DNA from: Halocaridina rubra
Lineage: Eukaryota > Arthropoda > Malacostraca > Decapoda > Atyidae
DNA: 64,000 bases
Assembly (NCBI GenBank): GCA_037179515.1
Contig: JAXCGZ010017001.1
Location: forward strand, 143,501-207,500
Reading direction: 5' to 3'
In this document: positions 1 to 10,552 of the stretch, one piece after another
Layout of the letters: each line of letters begins with the position of its first letter
Position numbering within the stretch: the first letter of the stretch is position 1
Translations under genes and position numbers: made by a program
The notes under the pieces: model-generated
Databases searched by the model: none
What the model was told of the DNA's origin: nothing
The model's input: the letters and a program-made list of their open reading frames with translations, nothing else

Positions 1-387
1 TATTCAGGTAAAGTGCCCACTTTTTCAGGCGAGGATTTAGCTTGTCTGCAGTCTGTAAATATAGGAGGGGACGGTGGTCAGTTTTCAGTGTAAAATGTTG
101 GCCATACAGATGGACTTCAAATTTCTTTATGGCCCAATATGCAACTAGGGCTTCCTTCTCCACGGTGGAGTAATTTCGCTCAGAAGGGCGAAGTCTGTGG
201 CTTGCATATCGCACTGGAGCTACTTCTGCTGAGTTATCTGATTGAGCTTGCAAGAGCACGGCACCCAGGCCTTCGTCTGAGGCGTTGGTCTGCAAGATAA
301 ATGGAAAATCAAGGTTTACCAGTTGTAATACTGGCTCACTCGCCAATGCTTCTCGGAGCTTGAAAACTGCTCACTCTGCTTCTCTGT
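1..387 (-). pseudogene. RNase H domain of the Gypsy-like element
   Basis: The minus-strand translation gives a Gypsy RNase H-like domain, including FPFILQTNASDEGLGAVLL and, further on, a tract around VAYWAIKKFEVHLYG and LKTDHRPLLYL. In the family the first catalytic Asp lies in an LxTDAS context; here that codon is AAC (Asn, TNAS, near 280), which should abolish RNase H activity. A stop interrupts the link to the RT near 370. The domain continues past the left edge. Confidence 0.75.
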
Positions 388-1339
388 TCATTGGACAGGG
401 GAGGTTTTAACTTCCTTTGAGGAGGTCGTTTGCTGTAAAGGGGCAGCGATAGTATTAAAGTGTGGAATGAACTGTTGGTAATAGCTGACACTACCCAGGA
501 ATGATCTCAGTTGAGTGACAGTAGCAGGTTTCTCCATATCCTTAATAGCTTGTACCCTGGCATGTAAAGGGGACATAACTCAATCTCCAACCACGTGGCT
601 GAGATACTGTAATTGTGTAAAGCCAGTCTCATATTTAGAAGGCTTTAAATGAAGTCCATGCTGGTTCAGACGAGTGAGAACTCTGCGGAGAGTTTCGAGG
701 TGCGATGACCAATCCTGAGAATGCACCAGGATGTCGTCTATAAAGCATGAAACATTGTCGAGATCCTGTAATACTATCCTCATGAGTCTGCTGAAGCAGC
801 CAGGGGCATTTACCATACCAAAAGGCATGACCCTGAACTGGTATAGACGATATCTTGTGGAAAAGGCTGTTAGAGGCTTGGTAGTCTCGCTCAGCGGGAC
901 TTGTAAAAATCCACTGGCCAGATCCAACTTGGACAGGTAACGGGCTTGGGAGAGCAACGAGAAAATAAACTCGGCATCAGCAATGGGCTCTCCATCAAAG
1001 ATGGTACGGGAGTTAAGCTTACGACAGTCAAGGCAGAACCTGTGACTGCCATCTCGCTTACGCACTGCCAGTAACGGCGAAACACCAAGGCAAAATGCTC
1101 TTTTCAACTATTCCGAGGCGGACCCAAGTGTCAAGATCTTCCTTCAGCCGTACGGATGGCTGGTGGGGAAGACCATAGGAATGCCGAAATGGCTCAGGGT
1201 CAGTCAATCTGACATGATGCTCAAGGGTAGCGGTAATACATGGGAAGTCGTTGAAGACGTTCTCATAGTCCTCTAATAGCTTGTTCAGCTGTTCCCGTTG
1301 ACTCGGTTGCAGTCTGGAGTTAATAATGCAATTACTCAC
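388..1339 (-). pseudogene. Reverse transcriptase of the Gypsy-like element (frameshifted)
   Basis: Three consecutive minus-strand frames cover the RT. The first (1339-1058) holds the pre-RT region, with FRHSYGLPHQPSVRLKEDL and a GIVEKS motif. The second (1107-580) holds the palm: LAVRKRDGSHRFCLDCRKLN, SKLDLASGF (motif A Asp), FGMVNAPGCF (motif B) and CFIDDILVH (motif C, the YxDD box as FIDD). The third (576-388) holds the connection segment with FLGSVSYYQQFIPHF. The polymerase Asp residues are present, but the frameshift near 1090 and the stop at 577-580 make the copy non-functional. RT follows integrase here rather than preceding it. Confidence 0.88.
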
Positions 1340-1444
1340 ACTTTCCTTTCGGTGTGTGGGAATGGCAGGATCCTTACCATCATCAAAAGCTAAGCTTATG
1401 TCTTCAATTTCGAGGGCGGTGGCTGCGGCCAGAGGGGCTTCTTC

Positions 1445-1747
1445 CTAAAAACTCCACTCCCGTAAGTCTGTCTCCACTGCAAGGGTGGAGTATTCCATTA
1501 TAGGAGGTAAGGGGTGGCTATAATGGAGCACCTGTGTTGCTGCAGCCTCGGAGGTTCTGTTGATGCTGAGGGCATCTATAGGGGCTGCTGAGAGTGCCAG
1601 CGCAGGATCCCTGTGGGCCTCTGGGTCCTCACAATAAAGCTTCAGCTGGTTAATGTGGCATTCCCGGTTATTGCCATCAATATTTAGCACATAATTTTCA
1701 GGGGTCACCCGGTGTACCACAGTGTACGGTCCTTTCCAGCATAGCAT
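1445..1747 (-). pseudogene. Integrase C-terminal domain and linker to RT
   Basis: The frame starts with GPYTVVHRVTPENYVL and HINQLKLY, the small barrel-like C-terminal domain seen at the end of Gypsy integrases. It is followed by about 60 residues of low-complexity linker. A TAG codon at 1445-1447 ends the frame, but the same frame then continues without a shift through EEAPLAAATALEIEDISLAF into the pre-RT region. Integrase and RT were therefore probably one polyprotein in this order. Confidence 0.72.
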
Positions 1748-1899
1748 TAGCTTTCAAGTATCTGTTGGAAGAAGTTAATGTGGCATTCCCGGTTATTGTC
1801 ATCAACATTTCGCACATAATTGTCAGGGGTCACCCGGTGTACCACAGTGTATGGTCCTTTCCAGTGTAGCATTAGCTTTCGAGTATCTGTTGGAAGAAG
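1650..1899. repeat. 125-bp tandem duplication inside the integrase tail
   Basis: The segment starting with taatgtggcattcccgg near 1651 recurs at 1776, and gtatctgttggaagaag ends both copies. The period is 125 bp with a few percent difference. Because 125 is not a multiple of three, the duplication breaks the integrase frame. Confidence 0.9.
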
Positions 1900-1922
1900 T
1901 AACAGAGCTCGATCTCTGGGTG

Positions 1923-2696
1923 TCAGGGCACGACGCCGGGCACACTTGTCAAGAGGAGCTTGGCAGTCTGCTGGTGACCCTTAATGGCTAATTGTGCAGT
2001 TTTCCAAGCCTTTTTGAGGTGAGATGAAAACTTCAAAATATACTCATGGACGTCCCTATCGTCATCTTCGATGGTAGGTGAATCCCAACATTCTGCCAAG
2101 AATTCCACTGGGCCTCTGACCTTATGATCATAAATCAGCTCGAAAGGCGAGTATCCAGTGGTGTCGTGGGGTGTGTCTCTGAAGGAGAAAAGTGCAGCAG
2201 GGACGTACTTGTCCCACTGCCTAGGTATATCTATCACTAGCTTGCGCAAACATCGCTTCAATGTCCCGTTATAGCGTTCGCATGCTCCATTTGACTGGGC
2301 ATGATAGACACTCGTACGAATGTGCTTTATTTGTAAAAGGTTACAGAAAGCCTCAAAGTGCCTACTTGTAAACCGACTTCCATTGTCAGAGGTGACCTGC
2401 TCAGGAAAGCCAACCCTGGAGCAGATTTCAAATAGGGTATGAGCGACTGCTTCAGTCATGATAGAAGACAGTGGCACTGCATCTGGGTACCTTGTTGCCA
2501 GGTCGACGTATACAAGGAGGAACTGTTTCCCCGTGGACGAAGCTGGATTAATAGGACCTAATATGTCAATAGCGACCTTGGAAAATGGCTCCATTGAGAG
2601 CTTAGTTATCCCCATGCGAATTTTCGGTACCGGTGCCGTAGAGGTGGATTGACAAACAGGACAGGGGCCCACATATCTGTCTACCTCGGCATACAT
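1923..2696 (-). pseudogene. Integrase catalytic core of the Gypsy-like element
   Basis: The 257-residue open frame begins MYAEVDRYVGPCPVCQ, whose CPVC is the second half of the H2C2 zinc motif. The core follows, with all three catalytic acidic residues in recognisable contexts: VAIDILGP (D), TSDNGSRF (D) and GACERYNGTLKR (E). PFELIYD marks the end of the core. Role in the family: 3'-end processing and strand transfer of element cDNA into the host chromosome. The frame is open, but its upstream and downstream neighbours are shifted. Confidence 0.9.
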
Positions 2697-3106
2697 GTTT
2701 GGCCATGCAAAAGCCTTCTGAAGGACATGCCAAGGTTTTGCTTTGCCTCTGTGTCCCTCAGAGGTAAATGGTGTGCTACATACATACCCTGGCGGCGCAA
2801 CGAACCGGGCACCACCAACTGTTTAAAGGTGTGGCCATCTTTAGTCACATGCCTACGAAGTACTCCATCTTCAAGGGCATAAGTGATCCGGCCTCCTCCT
2901 CTCACCGTGAAGGTCCTTCCCTCGGTGGCCTGCTGCATCCAGCGTTTGAGGCTGGGGCAGTCTTGCTGCAATTTGGCAAAGTCTGGACGGGACTTCAATG
3001 GCTCTAGAGGTGCATCATCTGGTAAAGGAGGGGGAAACTCTCGGCGTTCCACATTACGCGTACTAACTGCGGCAGACTCAACGGAGTCAGTCGGAGAATC
3101 GTCCAA
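2681..3106 (-). pseudogene. Spacer and first half of integrase zinc domain
   Basis: The minus-strand frame encodes a spacer ending in LVVPGSLRRQGMYVAHHLPL, the stretch that precedes the H2C2 zinc finger in Gypsy integrases. The second His (GHRGK) lies in the neighbouring frame, so a frameshift near 2755 splits the zinc domain. No protease or gag is recognisable in the upstream part of this frame. Confidence 0.7.
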
Positions 3107-3128
3107 ATTCTTGGCATATGAATGGGCA

Positions 3129-3990
3129 TGAAGTTAAAAGAGTTGTTTGTAAGAAATTTTTGGGAGTTATTATTGATGAAAATTTAAGTTGAAAATATCA
3201 TATTCAATCTATCTGCTCAATACTGTCCAAGACGTGTGGAATTTTGTATAAAATTCGCCATAACCTAACAAATGAGGCCTTAAAAAGCATATATTATTCC
3301 CTGCGTTATCCTCTTATTATATACTGTTTGTCCGTCTGGGGTTGTACTTGGCCGTCAATTGCAAGGGATGTATTTGTAACTCAGAAAAAAACTGATCAGA
3401 ACTATTACATATAGGGGAAAATATGACTCAACTTCCTCTTTATTCAAGGAGCTAAACTTGCTTAAATTTAATTACTTGATACAATATTTCTCTTATTATT
3501 ATACATAATGATGTTAATGATAACAATCATAACAAAAGATTATTTAGATTTATTCAACACAACCATGGAACCAGAGGTAACAATATAAATTTGATATGTC
3601 CACAGCCGAGAACAACCTTGTACAAATTTTCTATTCGCTGTTTTGGCCCAAAATGTTGGAATGCATTACCAGAAGATTTAAAAACAACAATTGGCATAAC
3701 TTTATTTAAACAAAAAACTCAAACAGCATTTATTTACTAGGCAAACTCAAGCAGCTGTTGAATAATAATTAATACAGTATTAGTGCATCATTATGTCCAG
3801 ATTAAGGTCAGGCTACTGTTTTGTTTTAATACAAGATAAGTGTGAGATTGCTATATTGGAGCTTTTGTTAACTATTGCCGTCATACTTTAATTTATGTGA
3901 AAGGTATATTAAACTGCCTGCCAAGGAGCTCTTGCTCAGCAGGCTAGTGCCTCTGAATATAAAGTACATATTTATTCCTGTATGAAATCT
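3129..3990 (+). mobile_element. LINE 3' end, degenerate RT C-terminal region and 3' UTR
   Basis: The + strand translation near 3150-3480 has KKFLGVIIDEN, then a GILYKIRHNLTNEALKSIYY stretch and YPLIIYCLSVWG. These are the RT thumb and post-RT segments of a CR1/L2/Jockey-type LINE. At 3540-3740 it continues with a CFGPKCWNALPEDLK motif near the ORF end, with several stops. The 3' UTR runs to about 3990 and ends in imperfect ctaactataa repeats. The Gypsy-like element abuts it on the left. Confidence 0.75.
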
Positions 3991-4520
3991 ATAACTAACT
4001 ATAACTAACTCCTCCACCCATTTTTCCTTCTCTTGGTATATGATGAAAATAGTGCGTTCTTGGCGTTATTTCATTCATTTTTGAACTGTCACTAATATTA
4101 TTTTGAAGCCATGTTACTGTTATCATACATATATCTAATTTTTCTTCATTTATTAATTTTCTTAGTTCTATAGTTTTATTACCTACTGACTGTATATTAA
4201 ATAGAACACATCTTAACTCATTAATTAGGGCCACGGTCAGTCTTGTTTATAATTCTTGGTAGTTCCTCATTATATATCAGGCACTTAGTTCCGTTTAATT
4301 TATGATTTGTATCCTTATTTCCTTACTTAGTACAATGTGCAAATTTCCCAGTAGAGATATAGTGCCATCTACAAGCTCATGATTCTCTCCACATTGTGCA
4401 CATGCTTGGGTCTCGTTGCAGTCTTATGCATGATGATTAAATTCTTGACATTTGAAACACTGATAAATCTTATAGGAGTCAAATACTGTGGCTTTTTCTT
4501 GCATATTGCGTATGTATCAC
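3990..4520 (-). mobile_element. LINE fragment: ORF1 zinc knuckles and start of ORF2 endonuclease
   Basis: Minus-strand reading from 4500 gives a CFKCQEFNHHA-x-DC knuckle, then CAQCGENHE, i.e. the paired CCHC knuckles of a LINE ORF1 (gag-like) protein, with one stop and one missing Cys. About 150 bp on, the frame 4234-3995 reads LRCVLFNIQSVGNKTIELRK and ICMITVTWLQNN, the N-terminal end of an APE-type endonuclease, up to GGGVSYS. The copy stops there, head-on against the LINE 3' end on its left, so the two fragments are in opposite orientations. Confidence 0.7.
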
Positions 4521-5189
4521 ATCTCCATTACACTCGTCCATACACCTTACCAACTACACTCAACAAACTAATTCCTCTAAAACTACTACACTCATAACAA
4601 CAACAACAATAATAATAAATTATGATTTACAACAACTCATTAGCCCATAGCGTTGCATATTTAATAGTCATTTAGTAAGCTAGGAAGCTAAGAAAATTAA
4701 TATAAATTTTTGGTCACTCCAAGGAAATAAATTAAGTCCTACTTAAATCATGACCTATTGTATGAACTACAAATAGAATTTCTCCTAAGTTTACATGTGT
4801 AAAAATCTGACTTTTTTTGAAAAACTGTTCTACTTGGTGACCACAAAACATGTTTGCTAGCTTCATACTTTGTTTACATTACACATGCACATACCAGAAG
4901 AATATAATGTTACAATACAGAGACTGATTTTGGAATCTCAGTATGCTATTTAATATGGTAATATGCTGAATTGTTTGTAGATGAGTGTTCATTATGCTGA
5001 TTTCCCTCATCTATAATAAATTTTGAGAGCCAGAATGTTAATACGAGAGAGAGAGAGAGAGAAATGTATGAAGTTGGTTCACATTCCGACCTTGTATGAT
5101 TTAAACTCATATCTCGTATATAATGGTTGTAAATGCATAAGTTTTAACGATTAAAATATTAAAATCCGAAAATGGGTTCGAGGGTAGCT
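4521..5189. other. AT-rich stretch without a recognisable gene
   Basis: No reading frame with family similarity was seen. It holds short AT-rich low-complexity DNA and a 9-unit (GA)n tract at about 5045-5062. Confidence 0.6.
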
Positions 5190-5479
5190 TACAGTTTAGC
5201 GGGCTATGCCGCTCAACGACCTCATCCCTCCACTCGGGTAAGTAGTTCGACTGAAGGCTAGATAAGTATTTTTAGTTAGGATAGTAAGATGGGGTGTCCC
5301 GGGGGAGCGAAGCCCCCCTGACTAAGAGGTTAGGTAAGTAATTTTAGTCAGGATAGTAAAAAGTTGTTTCGTATGCCTATTGTCACCATTTTTATTGTGT
5401 TCATCCGCCAGTTCTCTAGTCAGAGCCTATCGCCATCTAATGGTAGGTTTTGAACATTGGTATGGCCCGCTAAACTGTA
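5190..5479. mobile_element. 290-bp MITE with about 20-bp terminal inverted repeats
   Basis: The left end reads acagtttagcgggctatgcc. The right end, reverse-complemented, reads acagtttagcgggccatacc, matching at 18 of 20 bases. The interior is non-coding, with a small hairpin around gggggagcgaagccccc near 5320. The length and the lack of coding capacity fit a non-autonomous DNA transposon of unknown family. Confidence 0.7.
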
Positions 5480-5553
5480 GGTGTTCCGGGTTCAAGATTC
5501 GCTTCATGTGCTATTCTAGGTATATTTACGGGGATTAATGGAATATGGCCTTT

Positions 5554-6320
<767 letters not shown>

Positions 6321-7096
6321 GGTTTACCCTCTTCTAAAACTTTGCCCAAATTTGAGTGTGGTTAGGTTAGTTGGTTAGTTAATTTAGGTTATATTAATTA
6401 GCTTAGGTTATTTAAGTACCCTCTGCTGCCCACAAATTTTGAATCCTAACAGAAAATATTGAATTCCGAGGAAAACAAATACCAGATTAATTTAAAACAC
6501 ATCAAAATTCATTCGGTATAATAGAGGTTCGTTTTATGCACCTGTTGTATTTTTGGAGTGAACTATATTTTTATGACAGGTTTTGATGTTTTGAATTATT
6601 AGGATAATTCATATCCATGGAAATAATTATTTCTTTTGTATTAGGGCCGACGTCAATGGGCGACGGTGGGTACTTGGCTAACCTAACTAACCTAAAGCTT
6701 TTAACAGCACCAAAAATGAAAATGAGAAAAACCTTCTTATTTATTTATAAAGATTATTTAGTTTTGTAATAATATGTAAATTTTATTGTAATCTGCAGTT
6801 CAGTTTTTTCTTTCTCCAATTCCTGAGTCACATATGTTATTTTAAAAAGAACAGAAAAATGTTTATATATTCAGACAGAAATATTTTCATCAACATTGGT
6901 AATCTTTAAAAAACTATAATAGTATGTTTGTATTTTATATATGCAGTTGTGCAGATGTTCACTCATATTATGCCATTATGGATGTAATGTTCATGTAGAA
7001 AAATATTCTTATAAAGAATTAAATTTTTTTCTTGATGTACAGTAATATTTCACAGATTTTTAGTGTTTAATAGTTCAGAAAAGATAATGTAACCTC
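6321..7096. other. AT-rich 5' flank of the host gene, no recognised feature
   Basis: No coding similarity and no clear repeat unit were found beyond further aggttagg words at 6360-6410. If translation starts at 7186, this stretch could hold promoter or 5' UTR sequence, but no TATA or initiator context could be singled out. Confidence 0.4.
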
Positions 7097-7165
7097 AGTT
7101 ATGAGCAAAGGTTGAAAGAGCCAAGCTTACCCACACTCGAAGCTAGAAAAAAGCAGCTGGTTAAG
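7097..7165 (+). mobile_element. Probable CR1-like LINE scrap directly upstream of exon 1
   Basis: The + strand reads SYEQRLKEPSLPTLEARKK. LINE-B has [19 protein letters not shown] in its C-terminal region, and the DNA match is about 42 of 56 bases. The frame runs on as QLVKKHLKISE and stops at a TGA that overlaps the proposed start ATG. It could instead be host coding sequence with a 1-nt frameshift. Confidence 0.4.
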
Positions 7166-7185
7166 AAGCACTTGAAGATATCAGA

Positions 7186-7303
7186 ATGAAAGGTCGACTG
7201 ACAAAAGATGATGAAGACTCTGCCTCGGATTGGGATAGTATGTCTGAAATGGAACCACCACCAAAGGAACCTGTTATAAAACCTGTGCAGAACACAAATC
7301 AAG
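7186..7303 (+). CDS. Host gene exon 1 (proposed start codon)
   Basis: It begins MKGRLTKDDEDSASDWDS and continues EMEPPPKEPVIKPVQNTNQ, ending in phase 1 at a CAAG|GTAGAG donor. ATG 7186 was chosen because the same frame has a stop 24 nt upstream (TAA 7162-7164). An acceptor at 7165 or 7184 (atatcag) would make this an internal exon instead, though both lack a clear polypyrimidine tract. The acidic Ser cluster looks like a CK2-type phosphorylation region (inference). Confidence 0.65.
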
Positions 7304-7589
7304 GTAGAGATTTGTATAATTTAATATAAAAATGCAAATTAAAGCAAGGATAGATGCTCAATAACTCAAGTCAATATTTCCTTTTTAATAGATTCAATAG
7401 ATAGCATGTTCTCTACATTTGTTATTGTGAACTAATGCAACTGATCTTTCGTTACATTAACTTTTAACTTATAAGCATAAATACAGGTGTTCCTCTTCTT
7501 ATTCTGTAAGTAAAAAATCGGGTCAACTCAAAACCCTTGCATGAATTAGTTAATACTTGGGAGATCTGTTTCGTTATTGTCATTACCAT

Positions 7590-7886
7590 TCCTCTTATCA
7601 GATAAAACGGTCTTATCCGTCCCTGCGTAGAATACTGCTCGCATATCTGGGGTGCTTCTTCTTATACTTATCTCCCTTATAAGGTTGAATCTGAGGCAGT
7701 CTGACTTCATCAATGACCATTCTCTATCTTTTAATCTGGATTCTCTTTCTCTTCGCTGTAAGGTATCATCCCTTTCTCTTTCTATCGCTACTATTTCCAT
7801 CGCTGCTCTGATTAGTTGGTGAGTTGCATCCTTCCCCCACTGCCAAGGCCACGTAACACTCGCCAAACAGCCTCATCACAAAAGTA
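7590..7886 (+). mobile_element. LINE-A fragment, left part (interrupted by Tigger-0)
   Basis: The + strand resembles the post-RT part of LINE-A at 57180-57410: a VEYCSHIWGASSYTYLP-like start, then YRYYFHRCSD and PRPRNTRQ. Several stops are present. The sequence breaks at a TA and resumes at 11561 after the Tigger-0 insertion. Confidence 0.8.
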
Positions 7887-8330
7887 CAGGACGTCCCCGT
7901 AAAATGTTATTCCAAGTTACATTGTTCCGCTGTTATGTCGGAGGCCAGTACATAATTAATAATTTATTAATAAATTAAGTTTTCGACCTACCTGGCTTGT
8001 GCGGTAAATTCAAACCACGCACGCTGAAGAATTTATCATACTAGCAGAAGAATAATCACACAGCATTTTTGTATACATATATACTGTATCAAGTTAATGG
8101 TTTTATTTATTTAGTTGTTTATGCATTTGGTTGTTTGAAGGAATTGGACACTAAATACGATCTTTTTTCAAAAAAGTTTGTTGAGGTTGGCAGAAGAATA
8201 GTCACATGACATTGTTGTGCTGTATACATATATACTGTATCAAATTAATGGTTTTATTTATTTGTTTGTCTATGTATTTGGTTATTTGATGGAATTAGAC
8301 TTAATTTATGCACAAAATTACCAAACACAG

Positions 8331-9290
8331 ACTTTGCACACGTGTTTGGAATTTGCAAAATCGGAATAACACCTGTCATCAATAATAATAAAAAATTCAA
8401 ATTACAAGAATAGTGCGCAAAAAAACGTAGGTGCGTGTGGTTATCTTTAAGTACGCCTGGCGTGGTGTGGATGTTCAAGCACCTTATGCACTGCACAACT
8501 GTTTGGGGAGCTACAGAAAACAGAAGCTTATTAATTTTGCAGCTCGAGTTGCCCTGGGAGGAATAAAAAAATATGACCACATCACACCAGCTCTCAATAA
8601 ACTTGGATGGCTGTGGGCAGAAACCAAGGTCACTTATGCTATTTATGTTTTTGTATACAAAATTTTGGACCATCATCATCCTAGCTGGCTATTTGATTTA
8701 AAATCGGTCAGGGATATATGGGGAACCAACACAAGACAGAGCAGTGAGCTCTTTATTCAGAGAACAAACACAGAAGCAGGTTCGGAGATGATCACTACTA
8801 AAAAGCCAACACTCTGGAACAATATTCCAGAGCATCTTAAAAATGCATCCTCCTTCACAGCTTTCAAAGGCAAACAATATAGTTTTCTTTTGAACAAAAA
8901 GTTGCGGCTCACACATAAACTAAGCTTAATGATTTAATGCAATTTCCCTTAACACTAACCTCTCTATATGTAAACTGATATCGACTTCTCTGTTTTCTAA
9001 GTTAAGAACTAATTATTCTCATTGAATGGAAAACAAATATGGTAATGATGCCGATAATAACGATACTGTATCTAGTGTTAATATTACTGTATTATTAATA
9101 TTATTGTTAACATTTTTATTACATCATTATTATTTTCTATGAAAGCTACATTTAATTTAACTGTATGCATTACCCTCTTACTTATTATTAGTTCAATTAC
9201 ATGTTTACTTATAAGTTACTTTTATTTTTAGAAGAATAACCATTGTACAAAAATGGAAATAAATGTTTGTTTGTTTGTTTGTATCCATTT
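8331..9290 (+). mobile_element. LINE 3' end (CR1/L2-like), RT C-terminal region
   Basis: The frame 8431-8937 (168 codons) shows the post-RT region of a CR1/L2-type LINE: KLINFAARVALGGIKKYDHI, a TPALNKLGWL stretch, FVYKILDHHHPSWLF and, near the end, TLWNNIPEHLKNASSFTAFK. The palm and endonuclease are absent, so it is a 5'-truncated insertion. The 3' UTR ends in a (TTTG)n tail at about 9264-9285, typical of LINE 3' microsatellite tails. Bases 9290-9690 resemble Tigger 3' sequence. Confidence 0.8.
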
Positions 9291-10340
9291 TCCCAACCAC
9301 GACCACGGGTCAGTTCCCCCACTCCTTCCTCCCCTGCTCCACCCTCTTCTATCGCTACAGTCAACTGCTCACCACCATTACACACCTGTCCCAGTATGCC
9401 TGTTGTCCACCATATATTGTGTGAGTTAATATGTTTATTTTTAGTTTTTATTTATCTGTATATCCTTAATATTTGTTTATTTTTAGCTTGCTTTCATATG
9501 TATTTCAGCTTGCTTATGTACTTGTAAAATGTCTATAACTAGATTATTTCTTCGGTATTGTGTGTTTATTCGCACTTGTGGAACATAACCATGCCTATTA
9601 ATATTACTTCTTATGAAAATATACAATTTAAATTACGCAAAATTTGAATTACAGGTTCCTTCTGTGAACCTATCCTCGTGTACAAAAAGAAGAGACTGTA
9701 CATATCCGTAAATACGATCGTTCTTAAGTGAAAAATTGTGTTGAGGTTGGCAGAAAAATAGTCACACGGTATTGTTGTGTACATGTATACTGCATCAAGT
9801 TAATGTTTTTTATTTATTTATTTGTTTGTTTATGTATTTGGTTATTTGAAAGAATTTGACTTAATTTGTTTACAAAATTACCAAATACATGTCCGTAAAT
9901 ATGATCTTTATTCGAAAAAGCTTGTTGAGGTTGGCAAAAGAATAGTCACACTACGTTGTTGTACTGCATACGTATATACACTATCAAGTTAATGATTTTA
10001 TTTATCTATTTTCTTATGTATTTGGTTATTTGATGGAATTAGTCTTAATTTATTTACAATACTCCCTAATACATATCCGTAAATACCATCTTTTTTATGA
10101 GAAAAATTGCACTGAGGTTGGCAGAAAAATAGTCTCACGGGATTTATGTTTATGTATATGCTGTATCAAGTCAATTGTGTTATTATTTATTTGTTTCTGT
10201 ATTTGGTTATTTGGAGGATTTAGACAATATATTTACTAAAATACCAAATACTGTACATAGCCGTAATTACTATCTTTATGCAATAAAGTTTGTCGAGGTT
10301 GGCAGAAGAATAGTCACATAACATTGTTGTATACTGTACA

Positions 10341-10552
10341 TACATAATAATAATAATAATAAACCTTTATTCCCATTACAATACAATGGGTATTCGTCAG
10401 CCGGGGCAAGCCACAACCCCCCACTGTGGTGCCCAACCACAGCAGTTCCTGCCAGTAAACAGCTTAAACTCTCGGTCTTGGACGGGAACCGATCTTTCGA
10501 CCTCGTGAATGCGAAACCAACGCGTTACCACTGTACTAGCCAGCAGGCTAGT
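10341..10552 (-). mobile_element. SINE-A copy 1 (tRNA-derived)
   Basis: On the minus strand the head reads ggctagtacagtggtaacgc (A box-like) and later ggttcccgtcc (B box-like), spaced as in a tRNA gene. A non-tRNA body and a (TTA)n 3' tail follow. Two relatives lie at 23367 and 58540. The head does not fold as an intact tRNA by eye. Confidence 0.8.

Larger units (their letters stand above)
1..3110 (-). mobile_element. Ty3/Gypsy-like LTR retrotransposon pol, integrase-first order (degenerate)
   Basis: Read on the minus strand, the pol domains run in the order integrase zinc domain, integrase core, integrase C-terminal domain, RT, RNase H. Sequence similarity of every domain is Gypsy-type, but standard Gypsy elements place integrase last. 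No LTR lies between the integrase tail and the RT, and one reading frame crosses that junction apart from a single TAG at 1445-1447. This is the domain order known for the Gmr1-like group of Gypsy elements. The copy is dead: there are frameshifts near 2755 and 1090, a 125-bp tandem duplication, and a lost RNase H catalytic residue. It runs off the left edge of the window, so its LTR on that side is not seen. No gag or protease is recognisable on the right. Confidence 0.85.

Noticed and set aside
4379..4597. Open frame of 72 codons on the + strand
   Set aside because: It lies opposite the LINE ORF1 zinc-knuckle region, with no family similarity of its own.
10480..10552. Possible tRNA gene on the minus strand (also near 23500, 39100 and 58650)
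   Set aside because: A and B boxes are present, but the acceptor stem and anticodon arm do not pair, and the same head recurs with a shared non-tRNA body, so these are SINEs.
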